Assembly (NCBI GenBank): GCA_044221555.1
Contig: JBGAOY010000001.1
Span: forward strand, 434,001-498,000
DNA: 64,000 nt
Source of the DNA: JAEUJM01 sp044221555
GTDB taxonomy: Bacteria > Actinomycetota > Acidimicrobiia > Acidimicrobiales > DATDAH01
Reading direction: 5' to 3'
The translations under genes were made by a program, and so were the position numbers. Shown here in pieces: positions 9,501-15,601 of this stretch. Within the stretch, counting starts at the first letter, position 1. Every line of letters begins with the position of its first letter. The notes beneath the pieces are model-generated. The model was not told the origin of the DNA and did no database searches. It saw only the letters and a program-made list of their open reading frames with translations.

Positions 9501-10182
9501 CGTCGCGGTGGGTGTAGTGACTGTCGTTGGTGGCCAGCAACGGCGCGTCGAGCTGGCGGGCGATCTCGATCAGCTGAGGGTTCGTACGGGTCTGTTCGGG
9601 GATGCCGTGGTCCTGCAGCTCGACGAACACGTTGTCGCGCCCGAAGATGTCCTGCAGGCGCCCGGCCTTCTTCAGCGCCCCCTCGAAGTCGTCGTGCAGC
9701 AACGACTGCAGCACGTGGCCGCCGAGACAGCCCGTGGTGACGATGACGCCCTCGCTGTGGCTCTCCAGCAGCTCCCAGTCCACCCGGGGCTTGTAGTAGT
9801 AGCCCTCGAGGAAGGCCCGGCTGGCCAGCTGGATGAGGTTCTTGTAGCCGGCGGCGTTCTCGGCCAGCGCGGTGAGGTGGTAGTAGAGCTTGGCCCCGCC
9901 GTCGGTGTCGCCGCCACCGTCGTCCTGGCGTCCTCGCCGGGGTGGTCGCTCGTGGCGGCTGTCGTAGGCCTGGTAGAGCTCGCTGCCGATGATGGGCTTG
10001 ATGCCCTGGCTGCGGCACTCGCGATAGAAGTCGAGGACGCCGTACATGTTGCCGTGGTCGGTGATGCCGAGCGCGGGCTGGCCGTCGGCGGCCGCGGCGG
10101 CCACCACCTCGCCGATGCGGGAGGCGCCGTCCAGCATCGAGAATTCCGTGTGCGTGTGGAGGTGGGTGAATGAATCAGGCAC
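6550..10182 (-). CDS. dnaE: DNA polymerase III alpha subunit (DnaE1 type)
   Basis: The 1210-residue product is the replicative polymerase catalytic subunit. It opens with a PHP domain (SFTHLHTHTEFSMLDGA, residues 4-20, metal-binding histidines kept). The palm is marked by GPGRGSAAG near residue 390 and by the catalytic aspartate motif PDIDMDFDSR near residue 435. A helix-hairpin-helix region and an OB fold (around residue 1060, MRMFGGVVTALQKKW) follow. Length and domain order match bacterial DnaE1. The GTG at 10182 is preferred over a longer frame because it gives the standard N-terminus and is preceded by AGAGAGGAAC. The gene is divergent from an enoyl-CoA hydratase gene across a 168-bp region with unusual repeats. 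Confidence 0.97.
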   Translation of the reverse strand: MPDSFTHLHTHTEFSMLDGASRIGEVVAAAAADGQPALGITDHGNMYGVLDFYRECRSQGIKPIIGSELYQAYDSRHERPPRRGRQDDGGGDTDGGAKLYYHLTALAENAAGYKNLIQLASRAFLEGYYYKPRVDWELLESHSEGVIVTTGCLGGHVLQSLLHDDFEGALKKAGRLQDIFGRDNVFVELQDHGIPEQTRTNPQLIEIARQLDAPLLATNDSHYTHRDDAMAHDALLCVQTGALVSDPDRFKFHGDGHYLKSAHEMRSLFAEVPEACDNSLWIAERCDLEIEFGKPQLPVFPLPPEFAPDLSGVELGLIDSETEAQVREQAAATYLEHLTFEGARARWGNDLPDAVVERIAYELKVIGDMGFSQYFLITWDLIRHARESNIRVGPGRGSAAGCCVAYCLRITDLDPIKYDLLFERFLNPSRVSMPDIDMDFDSRFRDEMIRYAAERYGRTHVAQIVTFSTIKARAAVRDAARVLGYPYVVGDKIAKAMPPLIMGRDTPLWACLDPSEKYADGYKMAGDLRSMYETDADAKSVIDVAKGLENLRRQDGIHAAAVVITKDELTDYLPIQRKPESGQDPELAPVVTQYEMHGVEDLGLLKMDFLGLRNLDVLSDTVELVRESRGVELDIDDLPLDDDATYEMLQAGDSIGVFQLEGGPMRALMRSLAPTGFEDVAALVALYRPGPMSANMHNDYADRKNGRKPITYEHPDLEPILGDTYGLMIYQESVMRVAQSIAGYSLAEADNLRKACGKKNRELIAKERVKFIEGCEREGYGADLGTTLFDIIEPFADYAFNKSHAYGYGLVAYQTAYLKAHYGVEYLAALLTSVKTSLEKAAVYLNECRQRGIPVLVPDVNVSQSNFTALVDRTAPPTAEGEPPTPLPDAIPFGLSAIRNVGEGLVALILEEREANGPFADFYDFCERVDTAVLNKRTIESLIKAGAFDSLGHPRRGLLTVYERIVDVTVARRRERDMGVMTLFGDAGDAGGPTYDERPRIPDLEFEKRQQLAFEKEMLGLYVSDHPLMGAEASLRRRTDGTLDELADLDDGTMRMFGGVVTALQKKWTKKGDLMAVFTLEDLRSSAEVMVFPKTMQEHGYKLEDDVVVCVRGRVDKRDDTPKLIAMDIEVFEPSTTAPALRIALSATGLQPGLVDRLKALLLEHPGESEVFIQLSPRQTVRLPPEFCVEASNVLLAELRVMLGPDAVIV

Positions 10183-10211
10183 CCGGCGACGGTTCCTCTC
10201 TCCGGCTCGAT

Positions 10212-10253
10212 GACCGATACTGCGGCGACCGATGCTGCATCGACCGATACTGC
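10212..10253. repeat. Three direct repeats with exact 15-bp spacing
   Basis: GACCGATACTGC occurs at 10212-10223 and 10242-10253, and GACCGATGCTGC at 10227-10238. Spacing is exactly 15 bp with one mismatch in the middle copy. They lie 30-71 bp upstream of the dnaE start codon, on its promoter side, so they could be binding sites for a regulator. Confidence 0.6.
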
Positions 10254-10297
10254 TGTCCACACACGGTCCACAACCGTTGTCCCCAGCCTGGGGACAA
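10253..10297. promoter_or_regulatory. Palindrome and DnaA-box-like cluster in the dnaE divergent promoter
   Basis: A perfect inverted repeat has arms TTGTCCCCA (10277-10285) and TGGGGACAA (10289-10297) with spacer GCC. Each arm differs by one base from the actinobacterial DnaA box TTGTCCACA. CTGTCCACA (10253-10261, one mismatch) and CGGTCCACA (10264-10272, two mismatches) lie beside it. Protein binding is inference. Confidence 0.5.
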
Positions 10298-10350
10298 GTT
10301 ACACCCGTGTCATTCGCCACGGTAGCCGAACGAGAGGAACCCTGCCGCCG

Positions 10351-11028
10351 ATGCCTTCACCCCTGTCGTTGGATCATCCCGCCGATGGCGTCGCTCGCCT
10401 GACCCTCGACCGACCGGAGCGCCGCAACGCCCTGTCGATCGAGTTGCGCGACGCGTTGAGCGACACGCTGGACGCGCTCGCTCGCGACCCCGACGTGCGC
10501 TGCGCCCTCCTCACGGGCAGGGGCACCACCTTCTCCGCGGGCTTCGACCTGGGCCAGTTCGCGGCCGCAGCCGAGGACGCCTCGCTCGGCGACCGCCTGT
10601 GGGCCTCCAGCGACCGGTACCACGCAACCGTGCTCCAGTTCCCCTTGCCCCTCGTGGCCGCGGTCAACGGCCCGGCGATCGCCGGCGGCTTCGACCTCGC
10701 GGTGATGTGCGACGTGCGGCTGGGCGCCACCACCGCCCGGTTCTCCCACCCCGAGCGCACGTTCGGCCCGGTGGTCTACGCGCCGTTGCGGGAACTGGTG
10801 GGCGGGGCGACGGCCCGCGATCTCTGCCTGACCGGTCGGGAGATCGACGCGGTCGAGGCCCACCGGCTGGGGCTGCTCGCCGAGGTCGTCGAGCCCGAGG
10901 CGCTCGCCGACGCGGCGCTGGCCGTGGGGGGGGGGGCCGCCGCGGCGCCCCGTGAGCTCCTCGTGACGACCAAGGCGAAGATCCTGCGCTTCGCCGGCAT
11001 CGAGGCCGGCGCCACCCTCGATCTGTAG
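10351..11028 (+). CDS. Enoyl-CoA hydratase/isomerase family protein
   Basis: The 225-residue product is a crotonase-fold enzyme. It has the oxyanion-hole segments typical of the family, GRGTTFSAGFDLGQF near residue 58 and AAVNGPAIAGGFDLAVMCDV near residue 105. The glutamates of classical enoyl-CoA hydratase are not obvious at the usual sites, so an isomerase, hydrolase or other crotonase role is possible. The ATG at 10351 gives the compact family start and follows AGAGGAAC about 11 nt upstream. The protein is shorter than the usual ~260 residues. Near its C-terminal third, an 11-G run encodes Gly-Gly-Gly where relatives usually have charged helix residues, so the local sequence may be unreliable. 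Confidence 0.85.
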   Translation: MPSPLSLDHPADGVARLTLDRPERRNALSIELRDALSDTLDALARDPDVRCALLTGRGTTFSAGFDLGQFAAAAEDASLGDRLWASSDRYHATVLQFPLPLVAAVNGPAIAGGFDLAVMCDVRLGATTARFSHPERTFGPVVYAPLRELVGGATARDLCLTGREIDAVEAHRLGLLAEVVEPEALADAALAVGGGAAAAPRELLVTTKAKILRFAGIEAGATLDL

Positions 11029-11050
11029 GGCGCTGTGGACCAGTGGGGCG

Positions 11051-11566
11051 CTACAGGTACTGGCCGGCCGGGCGGCCCTGATCGGCCTCGACACCGGGCG
11101 GCAGCTGGCCCCGCATACCGTCGAGCTGCTGGCGGGCCGCCATCTGCTGGGCGAACAACGTGGCCTGGATGCCGTGGAACAGGCCCTCGAGCCAGCCCAC
11201 CAGCTGCGCCTTGGCCACGCGCAGCTCGGCCTCGCTGGGCACCTGGTCGTCGGCGAAGGGCGGCGACAGCCGGTCGAGCTCCTGTTGCAGATCGGGCGAC
11301 AGGGCCGACGCCAACTCGCGCACCGACGTCTCGTAGATCTCCTTGACCCGCTCGCGGCTGGCCTCGTCGAGCTCGGTGGAGCGCACCTCCTCGAGGAGCT
11401 GCTTGATCATCGACCCCACCCGCATGACCTTGGCCGGCTCGGACACCGCCTCGCGCGGGCCGTCACCGTCGGCCGTCGGCGCCGAGGGCACCTCGGCATC
11501 GGGGAGCAGGATCTCGCCCCGCTCGACGACGGGCTGGTCGGGTTCGCTGTGGGACATGTCGGCCAT
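11051..11566 (-). CDS. bpa: Bacterial proteasome activator (Bpa, DUF2587)
   Basis: The 171-residue product matches Bpa (Mycobacterium Rv3780) across its core: VMRVGSMIKQLLEEVR, then DEASRERVKEIYETSVREL, VGWLEGLFHGIQATLFAQQM and a C-terminal GQYL. Bpa forms a ring that docks on the 20S proteasome and opens its gate without ATP; the terminal GQYL is the docking motif that inserts into alpha-ring pockets. The N-terminal 40 residues are acidic and probably disordered. ATG 11566 is used; a second in-frame ATG at 11557 is equally possible. The gene follows a phosphodiesterase gene by 9 nt and is likely cotranscribed. No proteasome subunit genes are in the window. Confidence 0.93.
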   Translation of the reverse strand: MADMSHSEPDQPVVERGEILLPDAEVPSAPTADGDGPREAVSEPAKVMRVGSMIKQLLEEVRSTELDEASRERVKEIYETSVRELASALSPDLQQELDRLSPPFADDQVPSEAELRVAKAQLVGWLEGLFHGIQATLFAQQMAARQQLDGMRGQLPPGVEADQGRPAGQYL

Positions 11567-11575
11567 CCCCTGTGT

Positions 11576-12718
11576 CTACCCGGCGCGAGCGGCCAACAGC
11601 GGCACCCGCATCTCCGCCGGGGTGAGCGAGCCGTGACGGCCCACGAGGTGGAACACACCGGTGTCGGCGGGATCGGAGAACGAGATGTCGTCGCGGGCAA
11701 CGAGGGCGACGTCGCCGAGGCGGGCACGCGCCGCGTCCGTGAGCGTGGGCCCGAACCACCCCTCCATCTCGACCTCGGCCAGGGTGCGCACCCAGGCCTG
11801 GTCGCCGTGACACGCCCTGGCCGCCTCGGCCAGCGCGTGCTCGTGGCCCGGAACGGCGTGGAGCCAACGGAACCGCCCCTCACCCGACTGCAGCCGCACG
11901 TGGCTGAGCACCTCGGGATGGGGCGCCACCACTTGATCGCCCACGTCGACCTGGCCGTGGTCGGCGGTGACCACCAGCACGGCGTCGCGAGGGAGCACCG
12001 ACAGCACGTCGCCGACGAGACGGTCGACGAAGGCGAGCTCGGCGTCGTAGTGGTCGCGCAGGCCGTACTCGTGCGACACCTTGTCGATGCCGTCGTAGTA
12101 CGCGTAGACGAAGGGCTCGCCACTACGGGTGAGCCGGCTGATCTCGGTGACCATCGTGGAGGGCACCCGGTACCCGGTGAACCGCACCTGGTTCAGGTGG
12201 GCCTGGGTGAAGCCGGTGTCGACGAACTCGGCCTTGGTCACCACCGGCGGCCGATGACCGGCGAACGCCACGCCCGACTGCACCGTCTGCGGGACGATGC
12301 GCCGACGGGCGTCGCCCGCGGGCGTGCTCCAACGCAGGACGTTCAGCACGTCGCCCTGCTCGACCATCCGGTAGCCCACCACGCCGTGCTCGCCCGGCGC
12401 GGTGCCGGTGGCCAGCGAGGTGAGCGCCGTGGCCGTCGTGCTGGGCGCCACCGTGCAGATGTCGCCGCCGGCCATGGAGGACAGCACCGGTGCCAGCGCC
12501 CGGCGCCCGTCGAGCTGCTCCCAGCCCAGTCCGTCGAGGAGCAGGAGGACGACCTGCTCGGCGTCGACCGCCGGGGTGGGCAGCCACGGCGGCGCGGTGT
12601 CACCCGGCTCGAGGAGGGCCGGCACCACGTTGCTCAGACAGGCACCCCGGTAGTCGGGGACAAGCGGGTGATCGCCCACGTCGGTCCTTTCCGCAACCGG
12701 CTTGGAACACCCGGTCAT
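11576..12718 (-). CDS. Alkaline-phosphatase-superfamily nucleotide pyrophosphatase/phosphodiesterase
   Basis: The 380-residue product has the metal-binding segments of the phosphodiesterase branch of the alkaline phosphatase superfamily: VVLLLLDGLGW near residue 58 (first Asp ligand), the nucleophile region CTVAPSTTATALTSLATG, YYDGIDKVSHEYG, VVTADHGQVDVG (Asp and His ligands) and a late HLVGRHGSLTPAEM histidine. It probably hydrolyses a nucleotide pyrophosphate or phosphodiester bond with two metal ions. No signal peptide was found, so a cytoplasmic location is likely. The ATG at 12718 was chosen; an upstream GTG-type start would add ten residues with no family resemblance. It is divergent from the Rrf2 regulator gene, with bpa 9 nt downstream. 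Confidence 0.87.
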   Translation of the reverse strand: MTGCSKPVAERTDVGDHPLVPDYRGACLSNVVPALLEPGDTAPPWLPTPAVDAEQVVLLLLDGLGWEQLDGRRALAPVLSSMAGGDICTVAPSTTATALTSLATGTAPGEHGVVGYRMVEQGDVLNVLRWSTPAGDARRRIVPQTVQSGVAFAGHRPPVVTKAEFVDTGFTQAHLNQVRFTGYRVPSTMVTEISRLTRSGEPFVYAYYDGIDKVSHEYGLRDHYDAELAFVDRLVGDVLSVLPRDAVLVVTADHGQVDVGDQVVAPHPEVLSHVRLQSGEGRFRWLHAVPGHEHALAEAARACHGDQAWVRTLAEVEMEGWFGPTLTDAARARLGDVALVARDDISFSDPADTGVFHLVGRHGSLTPAEMRVPLLAARAG

Positions 12719-12773
12719 GTCCACACTCCACCACCTTCCGCCGCGCACGGCCAGTTCTGCTGGCGCCCGGCCG

Positions 12774-12779
12774 TACGAT
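12774..12779 (+). promoter_or_regulatory. -10 element of leaderless Rrf2-gene promoter
   Basis: TACGAT fits TANNNT and ends 7 nt before the GTG at 12787, predicting a leaderless transcript and helping to choose that start over ATG 12778, which overlaps the box. Confidence 0.45.
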
Positions 12780-12786
12780 GTGCGCC

Positions 12787-13224
12787 GTGAAGGTGTCGAC
12801 CCGGGGAGACTACGCCAGCCGCGCGCTGCTGTCGCTGGCGCTCCACGCCGACGCCGACGTGCCCACGTCGGTGCGCGACATCGCCGAGCGCACCGGCCTC
12901 CCCCAGCCCTACCTCGAGCAGATCCTGCTGGCGCTGAAGGGCGCCGGCCTGGTGCGCTCGAAGCGCGGCGTGGGCGGCGGCTACGTGCTGGCCCGCCCGC
13001 CCGAGGAGATCACGCTGTCCGACATCGTCAGCGCGGTGGACGGCCCCATCGTGGCCGGCGACTTCGGCGAGCCCCACACCAACGGGGCGTGCGACCACGA
13101 GGGCCAGTGCGTGCTGCTGGCCATCTGGGGCGACGCCGGCGAGCACATGCGGCGGTTCCTCGACTCGTACCACCTGGCCGACCTGGCGGGCATGACCCGC
13201 GGCCAGATCCCCTGGCCTGTTTGA
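12787..13224 (+). CDS. Rrf2-family transcriptional regulator
   Basis: The 145-residue product begins MKVSTRGDYASRALLSLA and has a winged helix-turn-helix (VRDIAERTGLPQPYLEQILLAL and SKRGVGGGYVLARP), both classic Rrf2 features. Rrf2 proteins such as IscR, NsrR and RsrR often bind an Fe-S cluster through cysteines after the recognition wing. Here GACDHEGQC gives two cysteines six residues apart, but the third expected position, six residues further, is Trp. Cluster ligation may therefore be different or absent. GTG 12787 matches the family start and a TACGAT box 7 nt upstream. The gene stands alone, converging on the pseudouridine synthase gene. Confidence 0.92.
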   Translation: MKVSTRGDYASRALLSLALHADADVPTSVRDIAERTGLPQPYLEQILLALKGAGLVRSKRGVGGGYVLARPPEEITLSDIVSAVDGPIVAGDFGEPHTNGACDHEGQCVLLAIWGDAGEHMRRFLDSYHLADLAGMTRGQIPWPV

Positions 13225-13227
13225 TCG

Positions 13228-13243
13228 CTCAGCGTCAGCTGAG
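13228..13243. terminator. Short hairpin between convergent Rrf2 and pseudouridine synthase genes
   Basis: Arms CTCAGC and GCTGAG around loop GTCA overlap the stop codon of the minus-strand gene. The stem is only six pairs and has no T-tract, so it is a weak candidate. Confidence 0.25.
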
Positions 13244-14161
13244 GGTGTCGAGGACGGCGTGGAAGTCGGCGGGCAGCGGGGACTCGAAGGCCACGTGGTC
13301 CCCGGTGGCGGGGTGCCGGAACCCCAGGGTGGCCGCGTGCAGCAGCGGCCGGTCGGTGGGCAGCACCGGGCGCACACCGCCGTACTGGTCGTCGCCGACC
13401 ACCGGGTGCCCGATGGCCGAGAGGTGCACCCGGATCTGGTGGGTGCGGCCGGTCTCGAGCCGGCAGGCCAGCAGCGCCGTGTCGGCAGGCGTCGAGAACC
13501 GCTGCTGCACCTCGAACCGGGTGCGGGCCTCCCGGCCCGAGGCCGAGACCGTCATCCGGGTGGGCCGCCGGACCGACCGCCCGATGGGCGCGTCGATGAG
13601 GCCGACGTCGTCGTCGGGGTGTCCCCACACCAGCGCGACGTAGCGGCGCTCGACCGTCCGCGACCCGAACTGCTCCACCAGCGAGTCGTAGGCCGTCTGG
13701 GTCTTGGCCACCACCAGCAGCCCCGAGGTCCCGTGATCGAGCCGGTGCACGATGCCCGGCCGGGCCGGGTCGCCGACCAGCGCAAGGTCGGGGAAGTGGG
13801 CCAGGGCGCCCTGCACGAGCGTGCCCCAGTCGTGGCCCGCGCCCGGGTGCACCACCAGGCCCGCGGGCTTGTCCACGACCAGGACGTCGTCGTCCTCGTG
13901 CACCACGGCGAGCACGACGCCGGGGTCGGCCTCGGTGGCCACGGGCGTGTGGTCGATCTCGGGGACGACGATCACCTGCCCGGCGGTGACCCGGCCGGAG
14001 CGGGCCTTCACGGGTGCACCGTCGAGCAGCACCAGGCCGTCGGCGACGAGCGCGGCGGCCTCGGACCGGCTGCAGCCCGTGAGGAACGACACCACCCGGT
14101 CGACCCGCTCACCGTCCAGGGCGTCGGGGACGACCTGGGGTGCGGACGCCTCGGAGCTCAC
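13235..14161 (-). CDS. RluA/RluD-family 23S rRNA pseudouridine synthase
   Basis: The 308-residue product begins with an S4-like RNA-binding domain (GERVDRVVSFLTGCSRSEAAAL, ending in VSFLTG and SEAAALV). The catalytic domain carries GIVHRLDHGTSGLLVVAKT near residue 140, where the HRLD aspartate is the invariant nucleophile, and later LETGRTHQIRVHLS and HPVVGDDQYG. It converts uridines to pseudouridine in large-subunit rRNA; RluD is the closest role, but RluC-like specificity cannot be excluded. GTG 14161 starts the S4 domain at the right distance; the longer frame reads through intergenic DNA. The gene follows lspA, the conserved order of many Gram-positive bacteria, across a 109-bp element discussed separately. 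Confidence 0.93.
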   Translation of the reverse strand: MSSEASAPQVVPDALDGERVDRVVSFLTGCSRSEAAALVADGLVLLDGAPVKARSGRVTAGQVIVVPEIDHTPVATEADPGVVLAVVHEDDDVLVVDKPAGLVVHPGAGHDWGTLVQGALAHFPDLALVGDPARPGIVHRLDHGTSGLLVVAKTQTAYDSLVEQFGSRTVERRYVALVWGHPDDDVGLIDAPIGRSVRRPTRMTVSASGREARTRFEVQQRFSTPADTALLACRLETGRTHQIRVHLSAIGHPVVGDDQYGGVRPVLPTDRPLLHAATLGFRHPATGDHVAFESPLPADFHAVLDTLS

Positions 14162-14273
14162 GCCTCCCGCTCTCGTTCGCTTCGCTCGTCGTGCGTTCCG
14201 CCACGCAGGCGGCGGGCCGCTCGGGCCACGCCCCTCGCCCGTTCTGCCACGTGGGTGGCGTCCCTCGGGCTCA
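14159..14273 (-). repeat. Intergenic element copy A, from lspA stop to pseudouridine synthase start
   Basis: Reading on the minus strand, the element runs from the lspA stop (TGA then GCCCGAGGGA) through GGGGCGTGGCCCGAGC and an inner hairpin (CCGCC, TGCGT, GGCGG) to CGAGCG...ACGAGAGCGGGA just before the GTG. The same blocks in the same order occur at 55740-55806. The final block also supplies the ribosome binding region. Confidence 0.6.
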
Positions 14274-14855
14274 CGCGGTGGTCTCGGCGTCGTCCTGGTC
14301 GGCCGCCGCGTGCGGCTCCTCGGCGCCGGTGTCGGCCTCGTGCTCGGCACCGTCTCCGCCACCATCATCTGGGTCGCCCGGTGCCAGCGCCGTGCTCAAC
14401 AACAACAGCAACCCGCCCACGACGATGGCGCTGTCGGCCACGTTGAACACCGGCCACCACTGCAGGTCGATGAAGTCCACCACTGCGCCGCCGAACAGGC
14501 CGCCCGGCCCGGAGCGCAGCAGCCGATCGGAGAGGTTGCCGACCGCGCCGCCCACGATGAGCCCGACCGCCACGGCGCTGGCGCGGGACGTGGCCGATCG
14601 ACCGGTCCACACCAAGGCGATCACCACCACCATGGCCACCAGCGCGATGACGGGCCCGAACCCCGTGCCCTGGCTGAACGCGGCCCCGCTGTTGAAGGCC
14701 AGGTTGAACCGCAGGCTGCCGATGACGTCGACCGTGCTGCCGTCCGACAGACGGTGCACGGCCCAGGACTTCGAGGCCTGGTCGAGGGCGTAGACCCCGA
14801 GCGCCACCGCGCCGATCAGCACGGGATGCCGGGCGTCGAGCCCGCGTCCTGCCAT
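14271..14855 (-). CDS. lspA: Prolipoprotein signal peptidase (LspA)
   Basis: The 194-residue product has four predicted membrane segments and the conserved aspartyl-protease residues of signal peptidase II: the early DQASKSWAVHRL helix, GGAVGNLSDRLLR with the first catalytic Asp, and VFNVADSAIVVGG with the second. It cleaves diacylglyceryl-modified prolipoproteins before the lipidated cysteine in the cytoplasmic membrane. The C-terminal 30 residues are a very acidic, Ala/Asp/Glu-rich tail that the core enzyme does not need. The ATG at 14855 lies 13 nt after the stop of the DksA-like gene, so they are probably one operon. Confidence 0.95.
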   Translation of the reverse strand: MAGRGLDARHPVLIGAVALGVYALDQASKSWAVHRLSDGSTVDVIGSLRFNLAFNSGAAFSQGTGFGPVIALVAMVVVIALVWTGRSATSRASAVAVGLIVGGAVGNLSDRLLRSGPGGLFGGAVVDFIDLQWWPVFNVADSAIVVGGLLLLLSTALAPGDPDDGGGDGAEHEADTGAEEPHAAADQDDAETTA

Positions 14856-14868
14856 CGACGGGCCTCGG

Positions 14869-15495
14869 TCAGAGACGGCCCAGACCGCCTGCTTTGCACT
14901 CGATGCACAGCGCCGCGTGCGGAAGTGCCTCCAGCCGCTCCTTCTTGATCTTCTTCCCGCACCGCTCGCAGATGCCGTAGGTGCCGGCGTCGAGTCGGGC
15001 CAGCGCGGCGTCGATCTCGTCGATGGCCGCCCGGGCCTGTGCGCTCAGCGCGAGGTCGCGCTCACGCTCGACGGCCAGGGTGTCGCCCTCGCCCGACTCC
15101 TCGTCGAACTGCACGTCACCGGGCTCGCGGTCGGCCGCGAGCAGGTCGGCCTCGGCCTGCAGCGAATCGGCCTGGCGCTCGTAGGTGGCCCGCTCGCTCA
15201 CCAGGTCGGCCCGGCGCTTGGTCTGGAACGCATCGAGCTTGGCCGGCGCCTGCGGTGGCGGGGTGATCACCCGCTTCTTGGTGGTGGACCGGGTGGCCTT
15301 GGCCGGCGCCGCCTTGGCCGGCGCCGCCTTGGTGGCGGCGGCCTTCGTGGCCGGCGCCGCCTTCTTGGCCGGCGCCGCCTTCTTGGCCGGCGCCGCCTTC
15401 TTGGCGGTCGCCTTCGAGGCCGACGCCTTCTTGGCCGCGGGTGCCGGCTTGTCGGCGCGCGCGGTCTTCTCTGGGGGGGTTGTGGCCCTCGGCAT
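14869..15495 (-). CDS. TraR/DksA C4 zinc-finger protein with Lys/Ala/Pro-rich N-terminal tail
   Basis: The 208-residue product has two parts. Residues 1-85 are a low-complexity tail of repeated KKAAPA and TKAAPA units like eukaryotic H1 or mycobacterial HU tails. Residues 90-208 form a DksA-like domain: a coiled coil with YERQADSLQAEADLL, and a C4 zinc finger CERCG ... CIEC. DksA-type proteins bind the RNA polymerase secondary channel; the acidic tip residues of E. coli DksA are not clearly present, so the action on polymerase is uncertain. The basic tail suggests nucleic-acid binding (inference). ATG 15495 is the only start before the repeats; a 7-base C run lies near the N-terminus. lspA follows. 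Confidence 0.85.
   Translation of the reverse strand: MPRATTPPEKTARADKPAPAAKKASASKATAKKAAPAKKAAPAKKAAPATKAAATKAAPAKAAPAKATRSTTKKRVITPPPQAPAKLDAFQTKRRADLVSERATYERQADSLQAEADLLAADREPGDVQFDEESGEGDTLAVERERDLALSAQARAAIDEIDAALARLDAGTYGICERCGKKIKKERLEALPHAALCIECKAGGLGRL
15298..15420. repeat. Imperfect 15-18-bp coding repeats (KAAPA array)
   Basis: TTGGCCGGCGCCGCC recurs at least five times with CTTC insertions between copies. The repeats encode the Lys/Ala/Pro tail of the DksA-like protein and could change length by slippage or recombination. Confidence 0.75.
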
Positions 15496-15601
15496 GGATC
15501 TCCGATCGTCGTCGAGCACACCAGCGGCGCCCGAACGTCCGAACCTGGCTGGCAAAAGGTGTCGGACTGTACGCCAGAGGGTATCGGGGGTCAAGGGTGG
15601 C

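Noticed and set aside
5419..10173. A very long plus-strand ORF (1584 codons) opposite dnaE
   Set aside because: It is the antisense of DnaE, whose domains are unmistakable; the translation is low-complexity Gly/Val/Arg/Asp typical of shadow frames in GC-rich DNA.
10183..10350. Chromosomal replication origin
   Set aside because: DnaA-like boxes are present, but there is no AT-rich unwinding region, the gap is only 168 bp and dnaA, dnaN, gyrB and rpmH are not adjacent.
15298..15420. Non-coding tandem repeat
   Set aside because: The repeats are in frame and encode the Lys/Ala/Pro tail of the DksA-like protein.
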